From: Actinomadura sp. 7K507
Lineage (GTDB): Bacteria; Actinomycetota; Actinomycetes; Streptosporangiales; Streptosporangiaceae
DNA length: 42,459 nt
Reading direction: 5' to 3'
Assembly: GCF_004348425.1 (NCBI RefSeq)
Contig: NZ_SMKK01000061.1
Coordinates: 1 to 42,459 of the forward strand
Shown here: positions 1-8,213 of the stretch, piece by piece
Position numbering within the stretch: the first letter of the stretch is position 1
How the letters are laid out: each line of letters begins with the position of its first letter
Program-made: the position numbers and the translations under genes
The notes under the pieces: generated by a model
Databases searched by the model: none
The model's input: the letters and a program-made list of their open reading frames with translations, nothing else
What the model was told of the DNA's origin: nothing

Positions 1-23
1 GGTCTAGACTTCTCCATCGTGTG

Positions 24-97
24 CGGGCTGTAGCGCAGTTTGGTAGCGCACCGGCTTTGGGTGCCGGGGGTCGTGGGTTCAAATCCCGCCAGCCCGA
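24..97 (+). tRNA. tRNA-Pro (anticodon TGG)
   Basis: A complete cloverleaf of 74 nt can be folded by eye. The acceptor stem is CGGGCTG (24-30) with CAGCCCG (90-96) and discriminator A97. The D stem is GCGC/GCGC (33-36, 46-49). The anticodon stem is CCGGC/GCCGG around the loop TTTGGGT, with anticodon TGG at 58-60. The T stem is GTGGG/CCCGC (73-77, 85-89) around TTCAAAT. The 3' CCA is not encoded, which is common in actinomycetes. It decodes proline CCA and, by wobble, other CCN codons. A small GC-rich repeat (CCGCC 113-117 with GGCGG 123-127) follows and may help 3' processing or termination, but that is weak. Confidence 0.97.
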
Positions 98-162
98 CAG
101 GGGAGTCCCGGGCCGCCGCTCGGGCGGTGCCGTGAGGCGCGCTCGGGCGGCGGCCGGCACTC

Positions 163-432
163 TCACATTCCCGGGCCTTCGCGGCGGCCGGTGCCGGTGC
201 GGCTTTCCGCGGTTCCGACCTTCGGCTTGGACTTCCTCATGCCCATGGCGCCGAGGAGGCCCAGGAGGCCGAGCAGGCCCCACAGACCCGCCTTGCTGCC
301 GCCGCCGTCCTCGTTCTGTGCCTGCACCTGCTGGACGGCCGGTTGCCTGGCCGGTTGCTCGGCGGACGCGGGTGCCGCGGGACCGAGTGCGACCAGGGCG
401 GCCAGGCCCACCGCTCCGAGGAACTTGCGCAT
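163..432 (-). CDS. WGxxGxxG family small secreted protein
   Basis: About 89 residues. The N-terminus (MRKFLGAVGLAALVALGP, then AAPASA) is a typical Sec signal peptide with an Ala-x-Ala cleavage site. A short Gln/Ala/Pro-rich mature stretch follows, then a C-terminal hydrophobic WGLLGLLGLLGAMGMRK segment ending in basic residues. That layout matches the WGxxGxxG family of short exported proteins, in which the Trp-Gly hydrophobic stretch plus a basic tail looks like a C-terminal sorting or anchoring signal. The function of the family is not known to me. The start at 432 is chosen because GGGGAAG lies 5 nt upstream; an in-frame ATG at 444 has no comparable ribosome-binding site. It is encoded alone, convergent with the tRNA. 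Confidence 0.75.
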   Translation of the reverse strand: MRKFLGAVGLAALVALGPAAPASAEQPARQPAVQQVQAQNEDGGGSKAGLWGLLGLLGLLGAMGMRKSKPKVGTAESRTGTGRREGPGM

Positions 433-557
433 GCTCTTCCCCATTTCGCTGAGTAATGAGTGGCGGATCCGTCGGAGGCAGGCCGTTCCCCGAAGGGAAC
501 CCGCGTAACGTCGCATACCGGACGATCGTCTTTTGTTGACGCTTATCTGAATCGAGG

Positions 558-1055
558 CTATTTCCGGGGTGTGGTGGCGAGGGTGCCGGCGCGGACTTCG
601 CCGAGGACGGTCGCCACGGTGCCGGCTATCTCGGGGGCCGCTTCGTGGAGGGCCTCGGCCGAGGTGTGGTGGGGCTCGGTGTCGACGCCGGCCGCCTCCA
701 GGTGGGGGAGGACGTTGGAGAGCTGGTGTTCCAGCCAGCCCATGGGGTCGGCGGTGAGGTCGGGGTCGAAGACGCGCAGGCCGGGCTCGTTGTCGAGCAT
801 GCCCGGGTGGTGGTGCATGCGGTCCTTGCAGCCGGGGCCGCCGGCGACCGACTCCAGGAAGTCGGCCCGCCAGACGGCCTGGTCCACGATGACGGGCTGG
901 GACGCGTTGGGGGAGCCGCGCCAGGTGGGGTCGCCGAGCAGGCGCAATTCGACGCGGACGCCGCGTTCGTGCCCTCCGCGGTTGGGGTCGGGGTCGATCA
1001 GGTAGAGGTCTTCGACCGTGATTCCGAGGGTGTGGAAACAGAACACGCGCAACAT
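558..1055 (-). CDS. Uncharacterised 165-residue soluble protein
   Basis: I do not recognise a functional family with confidence. The sequence starts MLRVFCFHTLGITVEDLYLID and is acidic and His/Asp-rich (DPDPNRGG, CKDRMHHHPGM). It has no signal peptide or membrane helix. A central segment reads like a small beta-rich domain (VRVELRLLGDPTWRGSP, VIVDQAVWRADFLESV). The C-terminal third (GWLEHQLSNVLPHLEAAGV) looks helical. The start at 1055 is preferred because GAGGGGAG lies just upstream; an in-frame ATG at 1082 lacks a ribosome-binding site. A plausible promoter (TTGATT-16 bp-TATTGT) lies at 1083-1110. The uniform GC-rich codon use supports a real gene. It is monocistronic and divergent from the zinc-ribbon protein at 1256. 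Confidence 0.7.
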   Translation of the reverse strand: MLRVFCFHTLGITVEDLYLIDPDPNRGGHERGVRVELRLLGDPTWRGSPNASQPVIVDQAVWRADFLESVAGGPGCKDRMHHHPGMLDNEPGLRVFDPDLTADPMGWLEHQLSNVLPHLEAAGVDTEPHHTSAEALHEAAPEIAGTVATVLGEVRAGTLATTPRK

Positions 1056-1082
1056 TCGACTCCCCTCATTGTCCCATTTCAC

Positions 1083-1110
1083 ACAATACGTGGAGATTTG
1101 TACTAATCAA
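1083..1110 (-). promoter_or_regulatory. Candidate promoter of the gene at 558-1055
   Basis: Read on the minus strand, TTGATT (1105-1110) and TATTGT (1083-1088) are separated by 16 bp. They lie in a markedly AT-richer patch about 30 nt upstream of the ATG at 1055. The spacing and similarity to the housekeeping sigma consensus are good, but no transcript data are available. Confidence 0.45.
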
Positions 1111-1243
1111 AGGGTGGCGTGTTGCGTCGCCGCCGACCGCGCGGGCCGCGTCGGTGAGCGGGTCGCGCGCCCGGAGCTGGCCGTACCTCGGCGTGCAAGG
1201 CCGGGCGTTCTGCGCGTGCGTCCAGGTTCTAGGTGGGTCGCGT

Positions 1244-1249
1244 TACGGT
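1244..1249 (+). promoter_or_regulatory. Candidate -10 hexamer for a leaderless transcript
   Basis: TACGGT ends 6 nt before the GTG at 1256, so transcription would begin at or next to the start codon. No clear -35 is visible. The same -10/start geometry recurs upstream of valS and folC. Confidence 0.4.
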
Positions 1250-1255
1250 GGCCGC

Positions 1256-1705
1256 GTGTACGTCTATGTGGGTCCGGCCCAATTGCTCGACGAGGTGCGT
1301 CCAGGCGCCGTCGGTGATGCCATCACGTGCCCGGCGGACGTGGAACGGATGACGCAGGACGAACCGTTCACCTACGTCGTCGATCTCGAAGGCGTGCTCC
1401 GGATCGCTCCGCGCCGCAGTGAACACGTCGCCTGTGCGGGCGGGCGGAATGTCCTGGCCGCAGGTGAGATCACTTTCGAAGGCGCGGCCGTCACCGAAGT
1501 CAGCAACCAGTCCACCGGCTATTGCCCGGACCCCGATTCCTGGCCTGCCGTAGCCGATGCGCTCGACCACGCCCGCATCCAAAGGCCGGACGGCTTCACC
1601 ACCACGTTCGTCTTCCGGCACTGTCCAGAGTGCGGAGAGCTCAACGTCGTCAAGGACGAGCACTATGTGTGCGTCTTTTGTGACGTGGAGCTCAGGGGGT
1701 CTTGA
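1256..1705 (+). CDS. Uncharacterised protein with C-terminal zinc-ribbon-like motif
   Basis: 149 residues from a GTG start. The N-terminal part (VYVYVGPAQLLDEVRPG, then VVDLEGVLRIAPRRSEHVAC) looks like an alpha/beta domain. The middle contains VSNQSTGYCPDPDSWPAVADAL. The C-terminus has CPECG...CVFCD, two CxxC pairs about 16 residues apart, typical of a zinc ribbon. I recall similar text in other actinobacterial hypothetical proteins, but no function. No signal peptide or membrane segment is visible. The open frame continues upstream to 1154 without good support; GTG 1256 is chosen because TACGGT sits at -10 distance for a leaderless message. The 3' end overlaps the end of the convergent HxlR gene by 14 nt. 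A nucleic-acid or protein-binding role is only a guess. Confidence 0.65.
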   Translation: MYVYVGPAQLLDEVRPGAVGDAITCPADVERMTQDEPFTYVVDLEGVLRIAPRRSEHVACAGGRNVLAAGEITFEGAAVTEVSNQSTGYCPDPDSWPAVADALDHARIQRPDGFTTTFVFRHCPECGELNVVKDEHYVCVFCDVELRGS

Positions 1706-2096
1706 AGGGGGCCGGGTCTGCGGTGCGGGCGTCGTAGTCGGCGCGGGCGGCGTCGATCTCAGGAAGATGGGATTCCGCCCAGGCGACAAGGGTGATGGCT
1801 GCCTCCATCAGCGTCGCACCCAAGGGGGTGAGGGAGTAGTCCACGCGTGGCGGCATCACCGGATACACGGTGCGGGTGACGATGCCGTCGCGCTCCAGGC
1901 CGCGCAGGGTGACGGTGAGCATCCGCTGGCTGATGCCGTCGATCTCGCGCTTGAGTTCGGTGAACCGCTTGGTGCGCTCGCCGAGCAGCGCGATCACTTG
2001 CAGGGACCACTTGTCGCCGACCCGTTCGAGGATCTCGCGCGCCCGGCAGTTTCCGGTGTGCTGCCCGGTGGTGTGCTGACCCGTGGTGTGCTGCAT
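1692..2096 (-). CDS. HxlR-family winged-helix transcriptional regulator
   Basis: 134 residues. The core (CRAREILERVGDKWSLQVIA, then RFTELKREIDGISQRMLTVT, LRGLERDGIVTRTVY, VDYSLTPLG) is a clear HxlR/DUF24 winged helix-turn-helix. Some HxlR proteins (YodB, HypR types) sense electrophiles or redox state through a conserved N-terminal Cys; here a Cys at about residue 17 precedes the domain. The very N-terminus is odd: QHTTG repeated twice, then QHTGN. The start at 2096 has GGAG 8 nt upstream. The gene is divergent from a YceI-family gene, with a perfect inverted repeat between them, so autoregulation and control of YceI are likely inferences. The 3' end overlaps the neighbour by 14 nt. Confidence 0.92.
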   Translation of the reverse strand: MQHTTGQHTTGQHTGNCRAREILERVGDKWSLQVIALLGERTKRFTELKREIDGISQRMLTVTLRGLERDGIVTRTVYPVMPPRVDYSLTPLGATLMEAAITLVAWAESHLPEIDAARADYDARTADPAPFKTP

Positions 2097-2170
2097 GGTT
2101 ATCTCCAGGTGACCAAGGCAGAAAAAAGTGCCTTCTTGTGCCGGCTCCGAGGGTGTCCGCACCATGGAGA

Positions 2171-2189
2171 CGGTTCCTGATCGGAACCG
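2171..2189. promoter_or_regulatory. Perfect inverted repeat, candidate HxlR operator
   Basis: CGGTTCC (2171-2177) and GGAACCG (2183-2189) are perfect 7-bp arms around TGATC. They lie in the 122-bp region between the divergent HxlR and YceI genes. A second, weaker dyad, TTAC-N5-GTAA (2192-2204), follows immediately. Either could be the regulator's binding site. The assignment rests on position and symmetry only. Confidence 0.55.
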
Positions 2190-2218
2190 CCTTACTTCGC
2201 GTAACCCTAGGAGACACG

Positions 2219-2800
2219 ATGACGGCCGAGCTTGTCGAGATCCCCGGATACATCGCCGGCACCTGGATCATCGACCCCCTCCACACCAACGTCGGCTTCA
2301 CCATCCGGCACCTGATGGTCAGCAGGGTCCGCGGGCGCTTCGGGACGCTCGAGGGGACGGTCGTGACCGGCGACGATCCCCTCGGCTCGTCGGTGACCGC
2401 GACCATCGACCTGGCCTCGATCGACACCGGCATCGCCCAGCGCGACGAGCACGTCCGGAGCGCCGACTTCCTGGACGTCGAGAAGTACCCGACGATGACG
2501 TACCGCTCCACCGGAGTCCGTCCCGGCGGGGACGGCTTCGTCCTGGACGGCGAGCTGACGCTGCGCGGCATGACCAGGCAGGTCCCGCTCGATCTGGAGG
2601 TCGGCGGTTTCGGCCCCGACCCGTTCCGGGAGGACGACCCGTTCAAGGGCGCCCGCGCGGGCTTCACCGCGACAGGCGAGATCAGCCGGCTGGAGTTCGG
2701 CGTCGGCGACACCGCCAAGGTGCCGGGCGGCAATGGGCTCGGGCTCAGCGACAAGGTCCAGATCATCCTGGAGATCCAGGCGAGTCTGCAGACCGCGTGA
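2219..2800 (+). CDS. YceI family lipocalin-like protein
   Basis: 193 residues. The protein opens with a YceI signature (TWIIDPLHTNVGFTIRHLMV), followed by VRGRFGTLEGTVV, DEHVRSADFLDVEKYPTM and LTLRGMTRQVPLDL. These are the repeated strands of the eight-stranded YceI barrel that binds polyisoprenoid-like amphiphiles. There is no signal peptide, as in many actinobacterial cytoplasmic YceI proteins. AGGAG at 2209-2213 sits well for ATG 2219. The HxlR-YceI pairing suggests a response to electrophile, redox or isoprenoid/quinone stress, which is an inference. A strong bidirectional hairpin follows the stop. Confidence 0.93.
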   Translation: MTAELVEIPGYIAGTWIIDPLHTNVGFTIRHLMVSRVRGRFGTLEGTVVTGDDPLGSSVTATIDLASIDTGIAQRDEHVRSADFLDVEKYPTMTYRSTGVRPGGDGFVLDGELTLRGMTRQVPLDLEVGGFGPDPFREDDPFKGARAGFTATGEISRLEFGVGDTAKVPGGNGLGLSDKVQIILEIQASLQTA

Positions 2801-2818
2801 CGAGGGCGGAGGCGGGCC

Positions 2819-2840
2819 GCGCCGGGGGTGACCCCGGCGC
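2819..2840. terminator. Bidirectional hairpin terminator
   Basis: GCGCCGGGG (2819-2827) and CCCCGGCGC (2832-2840) form a perfect 9-bp stem with a GTGA loop. It lies between the convergent YceI and HAD genes. There is no T tract, as usual in this GC range. Confidence 0.7.
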
Positions 2841-2854
2841 CGTCCGCTACCGGG

Positions 2855-3559
2855 TCACCGGGGTTCCGTGCTGTGATCCGGTTCGAGCAGCCGCGGCAGC
2901 GCGTCCAGTGACGTGATGCGCGGAACCTCCAGCCGGTCCGGTGCGGGCTCGGTGGAGCGGTCGAGCCACACGCCGGTGAGTCCCGCGGCGGCGGCGCCCT
3001 GCGCGTCGGTGATGAGCCGGTCCCCGACGTAGGCGGCCTCGTTCGGTGGGACGCCGAGCCCGGCGCACGCCGCCCGGAAGATCCCGGCGGCGGGCTTGGC
3101 CGATCCCGTCTCGCTGGACGTCACTACGTGGCGGAGCAGATCGGCGAGGCCGAGCCGTTCGATCTTCGCGCGCTGCTGCTCCGCGTCCCCGTTCGTGATC
3201 ACCCCGAGCCGCAGGCCGCGCCCCGCGAGCGCGTCCAGCACCCGCCCCACCTCGGGGAACGGACGCCACGCGGCCTGGTAGAGCGCCAGGAATCCGGCGA
3301 CCCACGCGTCGGCGCGGGCCTCGTCCCAGTCGCCGAGCCCCAGTTCCCGGGCCAGGGGGACGATCCGGGCGCGGCGCTGCGCGGTGAAGCTCAGCTCGCC
3401 CGCCAGGTACCGGTCGACGGCCGCCTCGGTCAGCTCCGTCCAGCGCGGGACGAGCCACGCCGGGTCCGCGTCCGGGAACGACCGGGTGATCGCCTCGGCC
3501 GCCGCCCCCTCATGGTCGAGGAGGGTGCCGTCGAGATCGAAGAGGACGGCCGTGATCAT
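2855..3559 (-). CDS. HAD superfamily hydrolase, subfamily IA type
   Basis: 234 residues. The four HAD motifs are in order: FDLDGT with nucleophile Asp8 and acid/base Asp10; T122-N123 in VITNG; Lys155 in SAKPAAGIF; and GDR with Asp180 plus a downstream Asp185. The helical cap lies between motifs I and II (about residues 15-100). This is the HAD-IA phosphatase/dehalogenase-like group acting on small phosphorylated molecules; the substrate cannot be read from the sequence. The start overlaps the stop of the upstream alpha/beta hydrolase (ATGA), so the two are translationally coupled and probably act together or share regulation. Confidence 0.9.
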   Translation of the reverse strand: MITAVLFDLDGTLLDHEGAAAEAITRSFPDADPAWLVPRWTELTEAAVDRYLAGELSFTAQRRARIVPLARELGLGDWDEARADAWVAGFLALYQAAWRPFPEVGRVLDALAGRGLRLGVITNGDAEQQRAKIERLGLADLLRHVVTSSETGSAKPAAGIFRAACAGLGVPPNEAAYVGDRLITDAQGAAAAGLTGVWLDRSTEPAPDRLEVPRITSLDALPRLLEPDHSTEPR

Positions 3560-4380
3560 CCGAGGAATCCGGTGATCGCGGCGGTCAGCTCCGCGGGCGC
3601 GTCCTCCTGCACCAGGTGCCCGGCGCCCTCGATCAGCCGGAGCCGCGCCGCGGGGATGAGGGCGGCGAGCTCGTGCCCCTTGGCGGCGGGGATCCAGGTG
3701 TCCGAGTCACCCCAGCAGATCAGGACGGGAAGCGTCAGCTCGCCGTACCGGCCCTGGATCTCGTCGGTGTAGCGCTGGTCCGCCTGCGCGATCTGCCTGT
3801 AGAACGCCGGCTGCCCGGCGTCTCCCAGCCACGGTCGGACCAGCGCGTCAAGGACCGCCGGATGCAGGCCCCGGTGGCTCGCGGACGACACGTACTCCCG
3901 GACGAGCGCCCCGTGCAAAGCGGGCGGGAGCTGCTCGAACACCTCCGCGTTGGCGCCGACCAGGCGGAAGAACGGCGACCCCCACGGGGCGAGCGCGACC
4001 GGGTCGACGAGTGCGAGGGAACGGTAGCGGGCGCCATGCAGGAGATGCGCCCGGAGAGCCACGGCGCCCCCGAAGTCGTGCGCCACGACGTACGGCTCGT
4101 CCAGGCCCCAGTGCGCCAGCAGTTCCTTGAAGACGCGACCCTGCGCGGCGAGCGAGACATCCTGCCCATCGCTCATCTCGGAGGTCCCGTAGCCCGGCAT
4201 ATCCCACACGTACACGCGGTGGGTCGTGGCCAGAGCGCGCGCGACGCCACGCCACACGTAGGACGAGAACGGTGTGCCGTGCAGAAGGACGACCGGGTTC
4301 GCGTGCTCGTCCCCGTACACGTCCCAGCGAACCTCACCGGCTTCGCTCCGGTACGTCCTGCCCAGGGCCCAATCCTGCAA
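3556..4380 (-). CDS. Alpha/beta hydrolase with Asp nucleophile (epoxide hydrolase / haloalkane dehalogenase-like)
   Basis: 274 residues. It has an HGTP oxyanion motif at 34-37 and a nucleophile elbow AHDFGG with Asp102 in place of Ser. The candidate acid is Asp225/Asp227 in CWGDSDTW, and His255 lies in EGAGHLVQED. An Asp nucleophile points to the epoxide hydrolase, haloalkane or fluoroacetate dehalogenase group rather than an esterase. The exact substrate is open. The start is a TTG (TTGCAGGATTGG) supported by AGGAG at good spacing. It is the first gene of a two-gene operon with the HAD hydrolase, with a 4-nt overlap. A dehalogenase plus HAD phosphatase detoxification pair is conceivable but unproven. 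Confidence 0.88.
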   Translation of the reverse strand: MQDWALGRTYRSEAGEVRWDVYGDEHANPVVLLHGTPFSSYVWRGVARALATTHRVYVWDMPGYGTSEMSDGQDVSLAAQGRVFKELLAHWGLDEPYVVAHDFGGAVALRAHLLHGARYRSLALVDPVALAPWGSPFFRLVGANAEVFEQLPPALHGALVREYVSSASHRGLHPAVLDALVRPWLGDAGQPAFYRQIAQADQRYTDEIQGRYGELTLPVLICWGDSDTWIPAAKGHELAALIPAARLRLIEGAGHLVQEDAPAELTAAITGFLG

Positions 4381-4482
4381 GGCAACTCCTAACGCCGTCG
4401 GGTGACCGCCGCTCCGTCCGAGATGGAAACGATCATCACCGACGGTACTGGAGCCTCCGGCCGGGCCGGTACCGCGCTGGAA

Positions 4483-4518
4483 GGGCCCCTGACCGGTGTC
4501 CAGGGTGGTCAGGGGCCC
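4483..4518 (-). terminator. Strong hairpin terminator of the chitinase gene
   Basis: Perfect 12-bp arms GGGCCCCTGACC (4483-4494) and GGTCAGGGGCCC (4507-4518) flank a 12-nt loop. It lies 48 nt beyond the chitinase stop codon on the minus strand. The rest of the 4381-4566 gap shows no convincing gene. Confidence 0.75.
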
Positions 4519-4566
4519 GATGTCTCGGCTGCCGTAAGGGGATGGGGGCCCCTTCTGGCGAACGGC

Positions 4567-6402
<1,836 letters not shown>

Positions 6403-6447
6403 GATTCTCCGTTCGTTCGGCCCCCGAGCAAACAGGAATCCCCGCGC

Positions 6448-6474
6448 AATTCTTAGGAAAGTTTCCTAAGAATT
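6448..6474. promoter_or_regulatory. 27-bp perfect palindrome upstream of chitinase (candidate operator)
   Basis: AATTCTTAGGAAA (6448-6460) and TTTCCTAAGAATT (6462-6474) are exact reverse complements around a single G. The element is the AT-richest spot in the region and ends 46 bp before the chitinase ATG, overlapping where a -35 would lie. The core AGGAAAGTTTCCT resembles, from memory, operators of ROK-family repressors controlling secreted polysaccharide hydrolases (the CsnR chitosanase type). A ROK regulator is not encoded in this window. The rest of the 193-bp gap holds only a possible DasR half-site (TGGTCTAAG, near 6545). Confidence 0.8.
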
Positions 6475-6595
6475 GGCCAGATGGTAACCGGGTGGAACGG
6501 TGCGTTCAAGAGGTCCGCGGCGGCCCGCGAACGCCGGAAACGGTGGTCTAAGCGGCTAGCTGCGCACGTACGGCCGGACGATCCGGAAAGAATCT

Positions 6596-7072
6596 TCACG
6601 GCGTCCCGAACCAGCCGGGCAGGTCCAGCCGCCACAGGTCGGCGGGCGTGACCTGGCGGAGATCGCGCTCCATCGCCCGGACGCGGTCGGCGCCCAGCCG
6701 GCGCACCCAGTCGTCCCGGATCCGGTCGAAGATCCGCGCGGAGCGGTCCAGGGAGTCCGTGCCCCGCGCCGTCAGCCGGACGATCTTGCGGCGGGCGTCG
6801 GACGGGTCGGCGGCGCGCTCGACGTAGCCGCTCCGCTCCAGCGATTCGATCATCTTGCCCGCGGCCTGCTTGGACACTCCCAGCCGCCGGCCGAGTTCCA
6901 CGGCCGTGATGCCGTCCGGGCCGATCGCCTGGAACACGAAACCGTGCATCGGCCGCAGGTCGGGATGCCCCTGTTCGGCCAGTTCGGCGTGCAGCTCGTC
7001 GATGATCACCCGGAACGCGAGGAACAGCCGCAGCGGCAGCTCGAAGCCCGGTGCGTCGCCGTCACTTGACAT
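6596..7072 (-). CDS. MarR-family transcriptional regulator
   Basis: 158 residues from ATG 7072 (MSSDGDAPGF); an in-frame start 15 nt further up is less likely. The winged helix is clear: GITAVELGRRLGVSKQAAGK, MIESLERSGYVERAADPSDA, then RRKIVRLTARG. This is the MarR DNA-recognition region with the DxRxxxVxLTxxG wing. Flanking helices form the dimer interface. It is divergent from a small cupin gene; the 61-bp gap contains TGGACAA-N5-TTGTCCA, a typical MarR dyad. Autorepression and control of the cupin gene are therefore the simplest model. The ligand is unknown. The minus-strand hexamer TATAGT (7090-7095) abuts the dyad and may be its -10. Confidence 0.93.
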   Translation of the reverse strand: MSSDGDAPGFELPLRLFLAFRVIIDELHAELAEQGHPDLRPMHGFVFQAIGPDGITAVELGRRLGVSKQAAGKMIESLERSGYVERAADPSDARRKIVRLTARGTDSLDRSARIFDRIRDDWVRRLGADRVRAMERDLRQVTPADLWRLDLPGWFGTP

Positions 7073-7095
7073 GAAAGACAACCTCATTGACTATA

Positions 7096-7114
7096 TGGAC
7101 AACCACATTGTCCA
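7096..7114. promoter_or_regulatory. MarR-type operator in divergent promoter
   Basis: TGGACAA (7096-7102) and TTGTCCA (7108-7114) form a perfect 7-bp inverted repeat with a 5-bp spacer. It lies between the MarR gene start (7072) and the cupin start (7134). A possible -10 for marR, TATAGT on the minus strand, touches it, so binding would block transcription. The symmetry and size fit a MarR dimer. Confidence 0.75.
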
Positions 7115-7133
7115 ACTTAGGGGATCGGGGCTC

Positions 7134-7553
7134 ATGACGCTCATCCGCGACACCGAAAGCCGCCGCACCGAAACGCCCAACGGCACCATGACCACGCTCG
7201 CGACGCCCACCCAGGGCGGCACGCGGGGCATCGCCGTCTGGCGCGTCGACATGGCGCCGGGCAAGACCGGACCGCTGCACGCCTTCGACACCGAGCAGGT
7301 GTGGACGTTCCTTGACGGCACCGCCACCATCGACCTGGACGGACACAAGCTCGAACCAGGCCCCGGCGACACCGTCGTCCTGCCCGCCGACACGCCGCGC
7401 CAGATGACCTCGCCGCCCGGCACCGGGTTCACCGCCGTCGTCGCCGCCCACGCGGGCTGCCTCGCCTACGACCCCGACGCCGTCGTGGACGACACCAAAT
7501 GCGACATCGCCCCGCAGGGAGACGAACGCCTCGTCCCGCCCTGGGCCCGATAG
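7134..7553 (+). CDS. Cupin domain-containing protein
   Basis: 139 residues forming a single small cupin barrel. Motif 1 is degenerate (GPLHAFDTEQVWTFLDG), with one His and one Glu of the usual HxH...E set. Motif 2 (DTVVLPADTPRQMTS) has Gln where the metal-binding His is normally found. A mononuclear metal site may therefore be incomplete and the protein may bind ligand without catalysis; that is inference. No signal peptide. The 5' end lacks a strong ribosome-binding site (AGGGG is 14 nt upstream, GGGG nearer). It is divergent from the MarR gene and probably its target. The stop is only 15 bp from the end of the convergent response regulator. Confidence 0.85.
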   Translation: MTLIRDTESRRTETPNGTMTTLATPTQGGTRGIAVWRVDMAPGKTGPLHAFDTEQVWTFLDGTATIDLDGHKLEPGPGDTVVLPADTPRQMTSPPGTGFTAVVAAHAGCLAYDPDAVVDDTKCDIAPQGDERLVPPWAR

Positions 7554-7568
7554 GCCGGGCCGGGGGCG

Positions 7569-8213
7569 TCAGGTGCCGAGGTAGGCGAGGACGGCGAGGA
7601 CGCGGCGGTTGTCGTCCTCGGACTGCGGCAGCCCGAGCTTGCCGAAGATGTTGTTGGTGTGCTTGCTGACCGCCTTCTCGGTGACGAACAGCTTCCCGGC
7701 GATCGCCGCGTTCGACCTGCCCTCGGCCATCAGCGTGAGCACCTCCCGCTCGCGAGGGGTCAGCTGCTGCAGCGGCTCCTCGCGGGCGTGCCGGGTCAGC
7801 AGCTGCGACACCACGTCCGGGTCGAGGGCGGTGCCGCCGGCCGCGACCCGGCGCACCGCCTCCACGAAGACCTGGACGTCCGACACCCGGTCCTTCAGCA
7901 GGTAGCCGATCCCGCCCGTGCTGTCGGACAGCAGCTCACGCGCGTACAGCTGCTCCACGTGCTGCGACAGCACCAGCACCGGCAGCCCCGGGATCTCCCG
8001 CCTCGCCTCCAGCGCCGCCTTCAGGCCCTCGTCGGTGAACGTCGGCGGGAGCCGCACGTCCACCACCGCGACCTCCGGACGGTGCGTGGTCAGCGCCCGG
8101 AGCAGGGACGGGCCGTTGTCGACGGCCTCCACGACCTCGAACTCGAACGCGCTGAGCAGGCGGATCAGCCCGTCTCTGAGGAGGGCAAGGTCTTCGGCGA
8201 TGACAACGCGCAA
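7569..8213 (-). CDS. NarL/LuxR-type response regulator
   Basis: 214 residues. The receiver domain has acidic pair E7-D8, phospho-acceptor Asp52 (VVDVRLPP) and Lys in YLLKDRV. A LuxR-type HTH (about 148-205; LTPREREVLTLMAEGRSN, VSKHTNNIFGKLGL) forms the output. The start is TTG (TTGCGCGTTGTC) with GGAG 5 nt upstream. It overlaps the 3' end of the upstream histidine kinase gene by 49 nt, so the pair is one operon and presumably a cognate two-component system. The stimulus cannot be inferred. Confidence 0.94.
   Translation of the reverse strand: MRVVIAEDLALLRDGLIRLLSAFEFEVVEAVDNGPSLLRALTTHRPEVAVVDVRLPPTFTDEGLKAALEARREIPGLPVLVLSQHVEQLYARELLSDSTGGIGYLLKDRVSDVQVFVEAVRRVAAGGTALDPDVVSQLLTRHAREEPLQQLTPREREVLTLMAEGRSNAAIAGKLFVTEKAVSKHTNNIFGKLGLPQSEDDNRRVLAVLAYLGT

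Noticed and set aside
1..9. GGTCTAGAC at the left edge looks like part of a DasR site
   Set aside because: Only one side of the 16-bp consensus fits, the upstream half is outside the window and the next feature is a tRNA.
4402..4566. Plus-strand ORF start in the gap before the chitinase terminator
   Set aside because: It runs straight through the terminator hairpin and into antisense of the chitinase with degenerate composition.
6453..6635. Short minus-strand ORF across the chitinase palindrome
   Set aside because: It overlaps the palindrome and the end of the MarR gene, and lacks a ribosome-binding site and coding bias.
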